64,000 nucleotides of DNA, taken from Paracidovorax avenae ATCC 19860. Lineage in GTDB: Bacteria > Pseudomonadota > Gammaproteobacteria > Burkholderiales > Burkholderiaceae_C. The stretch lies in contig NC_015138.1 of NCBI RefSeq assembly GCF_000176855.2, positions 4,650,001 to 4,714,000 of the forward strand, in the 5' to 3' direction. The notes under the pieces were generated by a model, which had not been told where the DNA came from, did no database searches, and saw only the letters and a program-made list of their open reading frames with translations. This document shows positions 7,980 to 16,547 of the stretch, one piece after another (within the stretch, counting starts at the first letter, position 1; the number at the start of each line of letters is the position of its first letter). Made by a program: the position numbers and the translations under genes.

Positions 7980-9962
7980 TCAGGGCAGCTCGCGGCTCGG
8001 GTCCGGCGTGGCGGCGTCGCGCGGGCCCACGTTGCCGAGCCGGCCCTTGAGCGACTGGGGCTGGCCCGTCAGGATCGCGGCATACATCGTGGTGTTGGAG
8101 AGCACCTTCTTCACGTAGTCGCGCGTTTCCGAGAAGGGGATGTTCTCGGCCCAGATCGCGGCCTCGAGCACCGGTCCGTTGCGCCAGTTGCGCGGCCGGC
8201 CGGGGCCGGCGTTGTAGGCAGCCGCGGCCATGGGCATGGAGCCGTCGAAGTCGTCGAGCGCGAGCTTGAGGTAGGCCGTGCCGATAGCGATGTTGGTGTC
8301 GCGGTCGTTGATCTGGTCGGGCGTGAAATCCGCCATGCCGATCTTGCGGGCCGTCCAGCGCGCGGTGGCGGGCATGACCTGCATCAGGCCCGACGCGCCG
8401 ACCCCCGAGCGCGCATCCATGATGAAGCGGCTTTCCTGGCGGATGAGGCCATAGACGTAGGCGGGATCGAGCCCGATGGACTGTGCGCGCGCCACGACGT
8501 TGTTGCGGAACGGCATCGGGAAGCGCTGGCCCACGTCCGTGAAGGACTTGGTGCGCTCGCTGGTGTTGATGCAGCGGTCCCAGATCTCGCGCTGGCAGGC
8601 GAGGTCGGCGGCGGCCAGTAGCTCGCGGTCGCCCATGCCGCCCGGCGAGTGCAGGTTGGTGGTGTAGTTCCACTCTCGCACGCCTTCGTGCCGCAGCCCC
8701 AGGCCGATGGCATATAGGCTGCGCACGAAGCCCGGATTGGCGCGCGCGGCGGCCTTTTCCTCGGGCGTGGGCGGCAGCGGCGGCGCGGGCGGGACCACGC
8801 GCTGGCCGAGCTCTTCCAGCGCCAGCTGCTCATAGAAGCCGCCGGGGCCCGCGATGCGCTCGAGCAGTTCGCGCGCCTTCGCCCGGTCCTCGTCGCCCGG
8901 GCGGTTGGACAGCCAGGCCCGCGCGCGCCAGTAGGTCCAGGCAGGATCCTGCCGCCCGGCCGGGCTCATCGCGTCGATGGCGCGGGCCACCTGCTTCCAC
9001 TGCCCTGCACGCAGGGCTGCGCGCACCTTCCAGCCGAGCATGTCGTCGGTCAGGTCGGCATCCTTGGAGACGTTTCCGTAATAGCCCAGCGCATCCGGCG
9101 ACAGCGCCACGGCGGACTGCTTGCCGATCACGCCCCAGACCCAGTTGCGCTCCTCCGGAGTGAGCAGCGGGCCCCATTTGGAGTCCAGCAGCCGGGCCGC
9201 AGTGCCTGTGTCGGACATCGCCATCTTGATGAGCGACAGCACCACCAGTTCCTGCCGCATGCGGCCCGGTGCCGTGGCACGGCTCGCGAGGAACTTGGCG
9301 GGGGCGTCGAACACCTCGCGCAGCATCGGCAGCGCCTCGGGCGCGACGATCTCGACCGCGTTGCGCGTGGCGCGCGCCCGGTTGGCCTCGGCCGCCAGCC
9401 GGGCCTTGCGCCACACGTCCAGGGCCGCGATGCGCTTGTCGGAATAGAACTCGGCCGCCGCGTGCGTGCAGCCGTCGTCGGCCTCGCGCAGCGCATACCA
9501 GTTGCGCAGCACCTCGTCGGCCGCGCCGGAGGCCGCGGAACCCTTGATCTGGTCCACCAGCAGCGCGTAGCAGCGCACCTCGCGGTCGTCGTTCATGCGG
9601 TAGAGGGCGTGCAGCTCGCTGAACTGCGCCCAGTCGCGCCGCTGGCCGACGAGCAGCAGCCAGTCGTTGCGCAGGCGGTCCTCCTGGTAGGTGCCGGCAA
9701 AGCGCTGCAGGAAGCCCGCCACCTCCTGCGGCGTGGCCTGGTCGAGGCGGGCGCGCAGTTCCCAGTACGCTCCCCACGGTTCCAGCACGTGCCCGCGCAG
9801 GTCCGGCAGCAACTGCGTGAGCCGCGCGCGGTCGCCCTTGCGGTAGGCCTGCTGCATTTGTAACAGCGCCTCGTCGCCCCGGTTTTGAGCCTGGACAGGC
9901 GCCGCGGCGGTAGCGAAGGCCGCGGCGGCCAGGAGCGGTGTCAGAATCGTGAGCAATTGCAT
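7980..9962 (-). CDS. slt: Soluble lytic murein transglycosylase
   Basis: Periplasmic enzyme that cleaves the MurNAc-GlcNAc bond of peptidoglycan. 660 aa from the ATG that begins a signal peptide (MQLLTILTPLLAAAAFATAAAPVQAQ). The long N-terminal part is alpha-superhelical, rich in WxxxRA-type repeats such as PAWTYWRARAWLSN. The C-terminal SLT domain has the catalytic-Glu motif RQESRFIMDARSGVGASGLMQVMPATA, followed by NIAIGTAYLK and AAAYNAGPGR, all classic GH23 signatures. The start lies only 14 bases from the divergent cyclo-ligase start. Confidence 0.92.
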   Translation of the reverse strand: MQLLTILTPLLAAAAFATAAAPVQAQNRGDEALLQMQQAYRKGDRARLTQLLPDLRGHVLEPWGAYWELRARLDQATPQEVAGFLQRFAGTYQEDRLRNDWLLLVGQRRDWAQFSELHALYRMNDDREVRCYALLVDQIKGSAASGAADEVLRNWYALREADDGCTHAAAEFYSDKRIAALDVWRKARLAAEANRARATRNAVEIVAPEALPMLREVFDAPAKFLASRATAPGRMRQELVVLSLIKMAMSDTGTAARLLDSKWGPLLTPEERNWVWGVIGKQSAVALSPDALGYYGNVSKDADLTDDMLGWKVRAALRAGQWKQVARAIDAMSPAGRQDPAWTYWRARAWLSNRPGDEDRAKARELLERIAGPGGFYEQLALEELGQRVVPPAPPLPPTPEEKAAARANPGFVRSLYAIGLGLRHEGVREWNYTTNLHSPGGMGDRELLAAADLACQREIWDRCINTSERTKSFTDVGQRFPMPFRNNVVARAQSIGLDPAYVYGLIRQESRFIMDARSGVGASGLMQVMPATARWTARKIGMADFTPDQINDRDTNIAIGTAYLKLALDDFDGSMPMAAAAYNAGPGRPRNWRNGPVLEAAIWAENIPFSETRDYVKKVLSNTTMYAAILTGQPQSLKGRLGNVGPRDAATPDPSRELP

Positions 9963-9976
9963 TGGGGAATTATGTG

Positions 9977-10552
9977 ATGGACAAAGCAGCCCTGCGACGC
10001 GCATTGATCGAGGAACGCCTGAACCTGCCGGACCGCCTACAGCGTGCGGACCTTTTGCAGCGCGTGATGCGCATCTGGCTGGTGGACCGCCCGGACACCG
10101 TGATCGGCGCCTACTGGCCCATCAAGGGCGAGTTCGATCCCCTGCCCGCGCTGCACCGCTGGAAGGAGGACGGCGAACTGCTGGACGAGCCGCAGCGCCG
10201 CCGCATCGGCCTGCCGGTGGTGAACAAGGAACACAAGACGCTTACCTTCCATGCATGGTATCCCGGCTGCCCGATGGAAGAGGATGCCTACGGCATCCCG
10301 AAGCCCAAGGACACCGAGATCATCGTGCCCACCCTCCTGTTCGTGCCCTGCGTGGGCTACGGCCCCGGCGGCTACCGCCTGGGGTATGGCGGTGGCTTCT
10401 ACGACCGGACCCTGGCCACGCTGTACCCGGTGCCCACCACCGTGGGCCTGGGGTTCACCCACGGCTTCCTGGAGGATTTCGAGCCGGAGCCGCACGACCT
10501 GCCGCTCGACGCCATCCTGAACGACAACGGAGTCGTCTGGCCGATGAAATAG
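9977..10552 (+). CDS. ygfA: 5-formyltetrahydrofolate cyclo-ligase
   Basis: Converts 5-formyl-THF to 5,10-methenyl-THF with ATP. 191 aa from ATG 9977; a TTG 15 bases earlier would add GNYV-type residues and is unlikely. Family landmarks are the N-terminal AALRRALIEERL, the ATP/phosphate loop region around GAYWPIKGEFDP, and the C-terminal signature GYGPGGYRLGYGGGFYDRTLA. It is transcribed divergently from slt with almost no intergenic space, so its promoter must lie inside the slt coding start. A GC-rich repeat follows the stop. Confidence 0.92.
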   Translation: MDKAALRRALIEERLNLPDRLQRADLLQRVMRIWLVDRPDTVIGAYWPIKGEFDPLPALHRWKEDGELLDEPQRRRIGLPVVNKEHKTLTFHAWYPGCPMEEDAYGIPKPKDTEIIVPTLLFVPCVGYGPGGYRLGYGGGFYDRTLATLYPVPTTVGLGFTHGFLEDFEPEPHDLPLDAILNDNGVVWPMK

Positions 10553-10660
10553 GCTCCCCCCTGAGTCGCCTTCGGCGCCTTCCCCCCGGGGGGACGACGC
10601 CAGCGGCCCGGCAAAGCCGGTTCCGCGGCGCCTGCTGGCATGGCCTGCTCCGCGGCCTTC
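10553..10660. repeat. GC-rich intergenic repeat with two hairpins
   Basis: Just after the cyclo-ligase stop comes a small stem CGCC-TTC-GGCG (10567-10577) and then a perfect C6G6 palindrome (10581-10594), followed by GACGACGCCAGCGGCCCGGC. From memory this sequence type is scattered through Acidovorax and related genomes in intergenic gaps; that was not checked. No second copy was recognised in this window. It may serve as a bidirectional terminator between the cyclo-ligase and the convergent cyclase gene. Confidence 0.5.
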
Positions 10661-10721
10661 TGACGGGTGAGGCCGTGCGGTTCCAAGGCTGTGCTTTTGG
10701 GCAAAGGATGGGGCTTGGAAG

Positions 10722-12506
10722 TCAGGGCGGCGGGGCCAGGTCGCTCGCGAAGGCGAAGCATTCTGCGCCGCCGTTCCGGCCGCGGCGCTTGCTGGCGTAC
10801 ATGGCGGCGTCGGCGGCGCGCAGCAGGGATTCCAGGGTCTGGCCGTCGCCGGGATGGCTGGCGATGCCCACGCTGAGGCCCACGGACAGGTTCCGGCCTT
10901 CGAAGCCGAGAGGGACTGCCACGGCCCGGGCCATGGCGCGGGCCTTGTCCGCGAGGGCCGTGCAGGGCGGCGCCCCGACCAGGAGCACGGCGAATTCGTC
11001 GCCGCCCAGGCGTGCGACCAGGTCTCCTTCGCGCAGCAGGGCCCGCAGGCGCGGCACCAGGGCCACCAGCACGGCGTCGCCCGCCGCGTGGCCGTGGGTG
11101 TCGTTCACGGCCTTGAAGCCGTCCAGGTCCAGCAGCATGAGCGTGAACGGTTCGCCGGCCTCCAGCGCCGCTTCGGCCCGGCGCGCCAGCCCGGCGCGGT
11201 TGGCCGCGCCCGTGAGGGCGTCCGTGCCCAGCACCTCCACCAGCTCGCGGGTGCGCCGGCCGAGCGCCTGTTCGGACATGCGCAGCAGGCGCAGGCGCGA
11301 TGCCATGGCGGCGGCGAAGATGACGGCTTCCGCCACGAGTGCGGCCTGGGTCAGGTCCATCTGGCCCGGCGTCCAGGCCACCCAGCCCCAGCTCGCGACG
11401 ATGATGGCGCAGATGCCCAGCAACAGCAGCAGCACGCCGGCGCTGTAGAGCACGGCGGGCCAGTAGCGCCGGCGCACCGCGATCAGCGCCCCGGCGGCCA
11501 GCACCACGGTGGACACCATTACCGACGCCTGCACGGCCCGGAACAACCAGAGCGGATGGGGACCGAAAAGCCCGTACACGGTGGCCGCGCCCAGCACCGC
11601 GACCAGGACGAGCACCAGGCGGTCGATGCGCGGCGCATAGCGCGAGAGGCGCAGCAGGCTGCGCCCGAACAGCAGCTTGGACATGGCCCAGAGCGGGGGC
11701 GCGAGGGTGTAGAACAGCCCCGCCGCCGCCGGCCAGTGCGCGAACGGGTAGCGCAGCGCATGCCCGTTCAGGCTGGCCAGCGCCAGCAGGGCGCAGGCGC
11801 ACGAGAGCGAATACCAGGCATAGATGCCCTCGCGGAACACCAGCAGCATCGCGAGGCTGAAGGCCAGCAGGCCCAGCAGCAGGCCATAGCAGGCACCGTC
11901 GAACATGCGCTTGTCCTGGGTGGCCTGCAGATAGTCGGCCAGGTCCCAGGCCGTGACCGCGTAGAAGCGCGCGAAGGTCGATTCCACCCGAAAATACGCC
12001 GTGTAGGTCTGCGCATCCGGCAGCCGGAAGCGCCAGGCCATCTGCTCCGATCCCGCAGGCCGCGTGGCCCACGGATGGCGCATGCCCGTCACCACCGGCG
12101 GCGCCAGCGCGCGGCCATCCGGGCCGTAGGGCCCATAGAAGCGCAGCTCGTGGGTGGACACCGTGGGCACGACCAGCAGCCATTCGCGTTGCGCGTCCCC
12201 CGGGTCGGCCAGGCGCAGTTGCACGCGGAACCAGAGCACCCGGTCGGCCTCGGCGCCCCGCAGGGGATCGTCGGGATGGACGAAGCGCGCCGCGTTCTCC
12301 GGCGCGAGCACATCGCCGATGCCGAGGCGGCGCCCCGGGTCTTCCAGCACCTCCATGTGGGGCACGAGCGAGACACCGCCCTCGCGCGCAGCGAGCACTG
12401 CCGGCTCGACAGTACCCGCACGCGCGGCCGGGTGCACCAGCGCCAGGCAGAGCCAGGCCAGGACGGCGCGCAACAGCAGCAGGCGGAAGAACGGGAAGAC
12501 CGGCAC
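10722..12506 (-). CDS. 7TM-DISM diguanylate cyclase
   Basis: Makes cyclic di-GMP from two GTP. The preferred GTG start gives about 594 aa and a compact signal peptide (FFRLLLLRAVLAWLCLALVHPAARA). In-frame ATGs at 12560 and 12599 would give longer N-termini, so the start is uncertain. Order: signal peptide; a periplasmic jelly-roll 7TMR-DISM extracellular domain with VLWFRVQLRL; seven hydrophobic helices; a short linker; and a GGDEF domain. The active site is LGGDEFA. The inhibitory I-site RxxD is present as REGD, five residues before it, so product inhibition is likely. The ligand is unknown. It is monocistronic and divergent from the GST gene. Confidence 0.88.
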   Translation of the reverse strand: MPVFPFFRLLLLRAVLAWLCLALVHPAARAGTVEPAVLAAREGGVSLVPHMEVLEDPGRRLGIGDVLAPENAARFVHPDDPLRGAEADRVLWFRVQLRLADPGDAQREWLLVVPTVSTHELRFYGPYGPDGRALAPPVVTGMRHPWATRPAGSEQMAWRFRLPDAQTYTAYFRVESTFARFYAVTAWDLADYLQATQDKRMFDGACYGLLLGLLAFSLAMLLVFREGIYAWYSLSCACALLALASLNGHALRYPFAHWPAAAGLFYTLAPPLWAMSKLLFGRSLLRLSRYAPRIDRLVLVLVAVLGAATVYGLFGPHPLWLFRAVQASVMVSTVVLAAGALIAVRRRYWPAVLYSAGVLLLLLGICAIIVASWGWVAWTPGQMDLTQAALVAEAVIFAAAMASRLRLLRMSEQALGRRTRELVEVLGTDALTGAANRAGLARRAEAALEAGEPFTLMLLDLDGFKAVNDTHGHAAGDAVLVALVPRLRALLREGDLVARLGGDEFAVLLVGAPPCTALADKARAMARAVAVPLGFEGRNLSVGLSVGIASHPGDGQTLESLLRAADAAMYASKRRGRNGGAECFAFASDLAPPP

Positions 12507-12661
12507 GGATCGCGAAAAAAGCTGGGGGCGGATTGTGCCGCAGGCCGCCCGGTGCCGCATTGATGCGCGGCATGTATCAATCGGCGGGACATACGGCATT
12601 GGCAGGGGCGGCGCATGGCCCTAGCATCGGCCTTCCCTTTCCACCCCTGCGAGTGCGGTCC

Positions 12662-13348
12662 ATGCTCCAGCTCTACATCGGCAACAAGAACTACTCCTCC
12701 TGGTCCATGCGCCCCTGGGTGCTGCTGCGCGAGGCCGGCATTCCCTTCGAGGAAGTGGCCGTGCGCTTCGACAGCTTCGAGCCCGGCTCGCGCTTCAAGC
12801 AGGCCCTGCAGGACGTGAGCCCCACCGGCAAGGTGCCCGTGCTCGTCGATGGCGACATCACCGTGTGGGACACGCTGGCCATCGCCGAATACCTCGCGGA
12901 ACGCCATCCCGACAAGCATCTGTGGCCGCAGGACGCGGCGGCCCGTGCACAGGCGCGCAGCGTGGCCGCAGAGATGCACAGCGGCTTCGGCGCGCTGCGC
13001 AGCGCCTGCCCCATGAACATCGAGGCCCACCTGCCCGAAACGGGCGCCCTGCTCTGGCGCGACCGCCCCGGCGTGCGTGCCGACGTGCAGCGCCTCGTGG
13101 AGATGTGGGGCGCCCTGCTGCGCGAGCACGGCGGCCCGCTGCTCTTCGGGGACCGGTTCACCATCGCGGATGCCTTCTTCGCACCCGTCTGCATGCGCCT
13201 GCGCACCTATGCCCTGCCGGTGCCGGAGCCGATCGCCGCGTATGTGGAGCACGTGGCCTCGCGGCCGGGCGTGAAGGCGTGGATCGACGCGGCGCTGGCC
13301 GAACAGGACTTCCTGGACTTCGAGGAACCCTACCGGCTCGGGCGCTGA
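12662..13348 (+). CDS. Glutathione S-transferase
   Basis: 228-aa cytosolic GST. The thioredoxin-like N-terminal domain opens with LQLYIGNKNYSSWSMRPW, where the Ser/Tyr cluster would contact glutathione, and contains VPVLVDGDITVWDTLAIAEYLAE with the cis-Pro and the ES/DT glutathione-binding turn. The C-terminal domain is all-helical and includes the FTIADAFFAPV folding motif. The start at ATG 12662 matches the family N-terminus; longer upstream readings are not GST-like. The substrate is unknown. The promoter is shared with the divergent cyclase region (12507-12661). Confidence 0.88.
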   Translation: MLQLYIGNKNYSSWSMRPWVLLREAGIPFEEVAVRFDSFEPGSRFKQALQDVSPTGKVPVLVDGDITVWDTLAIAEYLAERHPDKHLWPQDAAARAQARSVAAEMHSGFGALRSACPMNIEAHLPETGALLWRDRPGVRADVQRLVEMWGALLREHGGPLLFGDRFTIADAFFAPVCMRLRTYALPVPEPIAAYVEHVASRPGVKAWIDAALAEQDFLDFEEPYRLGR

Positions 13349-13390
13349 ACGCCCCCGGGCCGTCGCGGTCCCGGCCGCTCCCGCCCGGAG

Positions 13391-13852
13391 TCAGCCCTGG
13401 CGGAACTGCTTGCGCAGGAAGGCCCGGTGCCGCGCGATGTGCGCCATCTGCGCCGGCGCGATGGAGCCGCCCAGGTCCTCGTCCTCGGTATTGAGCACCC
13501 GGTTCGCGCAGGCCAGCGCGCGGGCCACCACCTCCTGCTCGGGCACGCCCTGCGCCGCGGCGAGCTCCATCGCCACGCTGCGCATGGCGCGCTGCGACAG
13601 CACCCACATCGCGGCGAAGGCGTCCCAGGCCGCGGCCGTCTCCTTGAACCGGTCGCGCTCGGCCAGGATCTCGCTGAGCGGCTTGTCCAGCACTTCCTGC
13701 AGCGATTCCAGCCGCTGCTTCAAGGCCTCGGCCTCTTCCTCGCGCCGCAGCGCCTCCACGGCGGCGTTGGCGGCCGCATCCGACGATTCGGGCACGGGCA
13801 CGCTGCCATCGGGGTTCATCTGGGCGATGGTGAGGGAGGAAGAAAGAGACAT
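13391..13852 (-). CDS. Conserved coiled-coil protein of unknown function
   Basis: 153 aa. A central acidic/heptad stretch (AVEALRREEEAEALKQRLESLQEVL) predicts a coiled coil, followed by a helical region with AAAWDAFAAMWVLSQRAMRSVAMELAAAQ. No signal peptide or membrane segment. The ATG at 13852 gives a sensible N-terminus (MSLSSSLTIAQMN); the frame is open further upstream, but that part looks like intergenic sequence. It is convergent with the GST and divergent from cca. I do not recognise the family. Confidence 0.6.
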   Translation of the reverse strand: MSLSSSLTIAQMNPDGSVPVPESSDAAANAAVEALRREEEAEALKQRLESLQEVLDKPLSEILAERDRFKETAAAWDAFAAMWVLSQRAMRSVAMELAAAQGVPEQEVVARALACANRVLNTEDEDLGGSIAPAQMAHIARHRAFLRKQFRQG

Positions 13853-13943
13853 GGCGGACAGGCAGGAAGGATCGCCGCGAATATACCGGCCGGTGCCCGC
13901 GCAGCGCACGCGGGGGCGCCGCCCGCCGCCGTACACTGCCCGC

Positions 13944-15203
13944 ATGCAGATCTACATGGTGGGCGGCGCCGTGCGCGACCGGCTTCTGGGCCGCCCGGTG
14001 AACGACCGCGACTGGGTGGTGGTAGGCGCCACGCCCGACGACCTGGCCGCGCGCGGCTTCCTGCCCGTGGGGCGGGATTTTCCCGTCTTCCTCCACCCCG
14101 AGACGCGCGAGGAATACGCGCTGGCGCGCACCGAGCGCAAGAGCGGGCGCGGCTACCGCGGCTTCGTCGTGGACACGGCCCCGGACGTGACGCTGGAGCA
14201 GGACCTGTCGCGCCGCGACCTCACCATCAACGCGATGGCGGTACGCGGCGAGGATCCTGCGGCATGGGAACTGGTCGATCCCTACGGCGGCGCACGCGAC
14301 CTGCAGGCGAAGCTGCTGCGCCACGTGACCGACGCCTTCCGCGAAGACCCGGTGCGCATCCTGCGCGTGGCGCGCTTCGCCGCGCGCTTCACCGATTTCT
14401 CGGTCGCCCCCGAGACGATGGAACTCATGCGGGAGATGGTCGAGGCCGGCGAGGCCGCCGACCTCGTGCCCGAGCGTGTCTGGCAGGAGATCGCGCGGGG
14501 CCTGATGGAAGCCGCTCCGTCGCGCATGTTCGAGGTGCTGCGCGGCTGCGGCGCCCTGGCGGTGCTGCTGCCCGAACTCTACCGGCTCTGGGGCGTGCCG
14601 CAGCGCGCCGAATACCACCCCGAGGTGGATACCGGCGTGCACGTGATGATGGTGCTGGACATGGCCGCGCGGCTGCAGGCGGCGTTGCCGGTGCGTTTCG
14701 CCTGCCTGGTCCACGACCTGGGCAAGGGCACGACGCCGGCCGGCGTGTTGCCGCGCCATATCGGGCACGAGCAGCGCAGCGCCACCCTGCTGGCCGATGT
14801 GTGCGAGCGCCTGCGGGTGCCGGTGGAATGCCGCGAGACCGCGGACGTGGTGGCGCGCGAGCACGGCAACATCCACCGTAGCGCCGAACTGGGCGCAGCG
14901 GCCCTGGTGCGGCTGCTGGAGCGCTGCGACGCGCTGCGCAAGCCCGCCCGTTTCGCCGATGTGCTGCTGGCCTGCGAATGCGACGCGCGCGGCCGGCTGG
15001 GGTTCGAGGAAACACCCTATCCGCAGCGCGAGCGCCTGCTGGGCGCACTGCAGGCGGCACGCTCCGTCGATACCGCGGCCGTGGCCGCGCGGGCCCAGGG
15101 CCGCGGCGCGTCCGGCCCGCAGGTGGGCGAATGGATCCGCCGGGCGCGCGGCGACGCGGTGCAGGAGTGGATGGCGGCGCAGCCGCCGGCGGCCGGAGCC
15201 TGA
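13944..15203 (+). CDS. cca: CCA tRNA nucleotidyltransferase
   Basis: Adds or repairs the 3' CCA end of tRNAs. 419 aa from ATG 13944, which yields MQIYMVGGAVRDRLLG; the family almost always begins this way, so the long upstream frame is not used. Motifs: GGAVRD near residue 7, DRDWVVVG, the RRDLTINAMA motif near residue 90, and EDPVRILRVARFAARF. A C-terminal HD domain follows (GVHVMMVLDMAARLQ to LVHDLGKGT), giving the bacterial HD-containing Cca subtype with possible phosphatase/phosphodiesterase activity. Confidence 0.94.
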   Translation: MQIYMVGGAVRDRLLGRPVNDRDWVVVGATPDDLAARGFLPVGRDFPVFLHPETREEYALARTERKSGRGYRGFVVDTAPDVTLEQDLSRRDLTINAMAVRGEDPAAWELVDPYGGARDLQAKLLRHVTDAFREDPVRILRVARFAARFTDFSVAPETMELMREMVEAGEAADLVPERVWQEIARGLMEAAPSRMFEVLRGCGALAVLLPELYRLWGVPQRAEYHPEVDTGVHVMMVLDMAARLQAALPVRFACLVHDLGKGTTPAGVLPRHIGHEQRSATLLADVCERLRVPVECRETADVVAREHGNIHRSAELGAAALVRLLERCDALRKPARFADVLLACECDARGRLGFEETPYPQRERLLGALQAARSVDTAAVAARAQGRGASGPQVGEWIRRARGDAVQEWMAAQPPAAGA

Positions 15204-15217
15204 CGGGCCCCTTCCAT

Positions 15218-15240
15218 CGGCGCCGCGGCCTCAGGCGCCG
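15218..15240. terminator. Hairpin between convergent cca and trxC
   Basis: A 7-bp perfect stem (CGGCGCC 15218-15224 with GGCGCCG 15234-15240) spans the 27-base gap between the two stops and reaches into the last trxC codons. It could end transcription from both sides. There is no T-run. Confidence 0.4.
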
Positions 15241-15686
15241 CCGGCCGTCCGCACCCAGCGCACGATGTCGTTGGCACCCAGCGCGCCGGAGATGCGCGCG
15301 ACCTCCCGCCCCTGGCGGAACATCACCATCGTCGGGATGCTGCGGATGCCCAGGCGCGCGCCGATGGCGGGATGCGCCTCGGTATCGAGCTTGGCGAGCT
15401 GCACGCCCGGCCCGAGCGTCCGTGCCGCCTGCGCGAAGGCCGGGGCCATGGTGCGGCAGGGCCCGCACCAGGGCGCCCAGAAATCCACCACCACCGGAAT
15501 ATGGCTGCGTCCGGTATGGCGCCCGAAGGACGCATCATCGAGCACCGCGGGCTCGCCCGTGAAAAGGGGCTGGTGGCATTGCCCGCAGTCCGCCTCGACC
15601 GTGCCGGGCGGCGCGGCCAGGCGCTCGGCCGCGATGCGGTTGGTGGTGTGGCAGTGCGGGCAGACGATGTGCGGGGATTCGGACAT
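15231..15686 (-). CDS. trxC: Thioredoxin 2 (zinc-finger thioredoxin)
   Basis: 151-aa disulfide reductase. The N-terminal zinc ribbon has two Cys pairs (CPHC near residue 9 and CGQC near residue 34), the feature that separates TrxC from TrxA. The thioredoxin domain carries the active site FWAPWCGPCRTMAP near residue 72 and the cis-Pro loop IRSIPTMVMF. It is probably induced by oxidative stress in relatives, but no OxyR site was identified here. The gene is convergent with cca and divergent from otsB. Confidence 0.92.
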   Translation of the reverse strand: MSESPHIVCPHCHTTNRIAAERLAAPPGTVEADCGQCHQPLFTGEPAVLDDASFGRHTGRSHIPVVVDFWAPWCGPCRTMAPAFAQAARTLGPGVQLAKLDTEAHPAIGARLGIRSIPTMVMFRQGREVARISGALGANDIVRWVRTAGGA

Positions 15687-15809
15687 GGCGGCAGATGCGC
15701 GGCGACACGCGTGTTTTCAAGCCACGCCCGCAGCGGCTGCGGCACGCCTACAGGGCGCCTGCCTCGCCGCCTACAGGCTCGGCAATGCCATCTGGTAAGG
15801 TATGTGCCA

Positions 15810-16547
15810 ATGCAAAAGCCACCGTTGCTGACCGCGCGCCATGCGCTGTTTCTCGACTTCGACGGCACGCTTGCCGACATTGCACCGCACCCCGATGCGG
15901 TGCAGGTACATCCTGGCGTGGTGCCGGCCCTGCGGGTCCTGCACGAACGCCTGGATGGCGCCCTGGCCATCGCCACGGGCCGCACGCAGGCCGATATCGA
16001 CCACTTCCTCAGCCCCCTGCAGCTGCCGCTGGCCTGCGAACACGGAGCCCAGTACCGGATGGGCAACGGCGTCACCGGCGGCGTGCCGGCGCCCGACCTC
16101 GCCCCCGTGGTGCGCGCCGTACAGCCGCTGCTGGACCGCTATCCCGCGCTGGTGCTGGAGCGCAAGAGCGCGGGCATGGCCCTGCACTACCGCCAGGCGG
16201 TGGAGCTGGAGCCGCTGTGCCGCGCGGCGCTCGAGCATGCGCTGGCGCAGGCGCCCGGGCTGGAAATCATGCAGGGCAAGTGCGTGCTGGAGATCAAGCC
16301 CTCCGGGCCGAACAAGGGCCGGGCGATCGCGGATTTCATGCGCCAGGCGCCCTTCGCGGGCCGCATCCCCGTGTTCGCGGGAGACGACGTGACCGATGAA
16401 TACGGCTTCGATGCCGCACAGGCGCTCGGCGGCATCGGCATCAAGATCGGAGCCGGCGACACCCGTGCGCTGGCGCGCTGCGACGACACCACGGAACTGC
16501 GCGAATGGCTGTTCCAGATGGCATCGCCGGAAGGGTTTCCCGCATGA
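15810..16547 (+). CDS. otsB: Trehalose-6-phosphate phosphatase
   Basis: HAD-family phosphatase releasing trehalose from trehalose 6-phosphate; 245 aa from ATG 15810. The first HAD motif LFLDFDGTLADI carries the nucleophile Asp. Later motifs are the AIATGRTQADI region, a GPNKGRAI Lys segment, and FAGDDVTDEYGFDA with the Mg-binding acids. The stop overlaps the start of the GH15 gene (ATGA), and otsA follows. The frame is open more than 400 bases upstream, but only this start gives a normal OtsB N-terminus. Confidence 0.93.
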   Translation: MQKPPLLTARHALFLDFDGTLADIAPHPDAVQVHPGVVPALRVLHERLDGALAIATGRTQADIDHFLSPLQLPLACEHGAQYRMGNGVTGGVPAPDLAPVVRAVQPLLDRYPALVLERKSAGMALHYRQAVELEPLCRAALEHALAQAPGLEIMQGKCVLEIKPSGPNKGRAIADFMRQAPFAGRIPVFAGDDVTDEYGFDAAQALGGIGIKIGAGDTRALARCDDTTELREWLFQMASPEGFPA

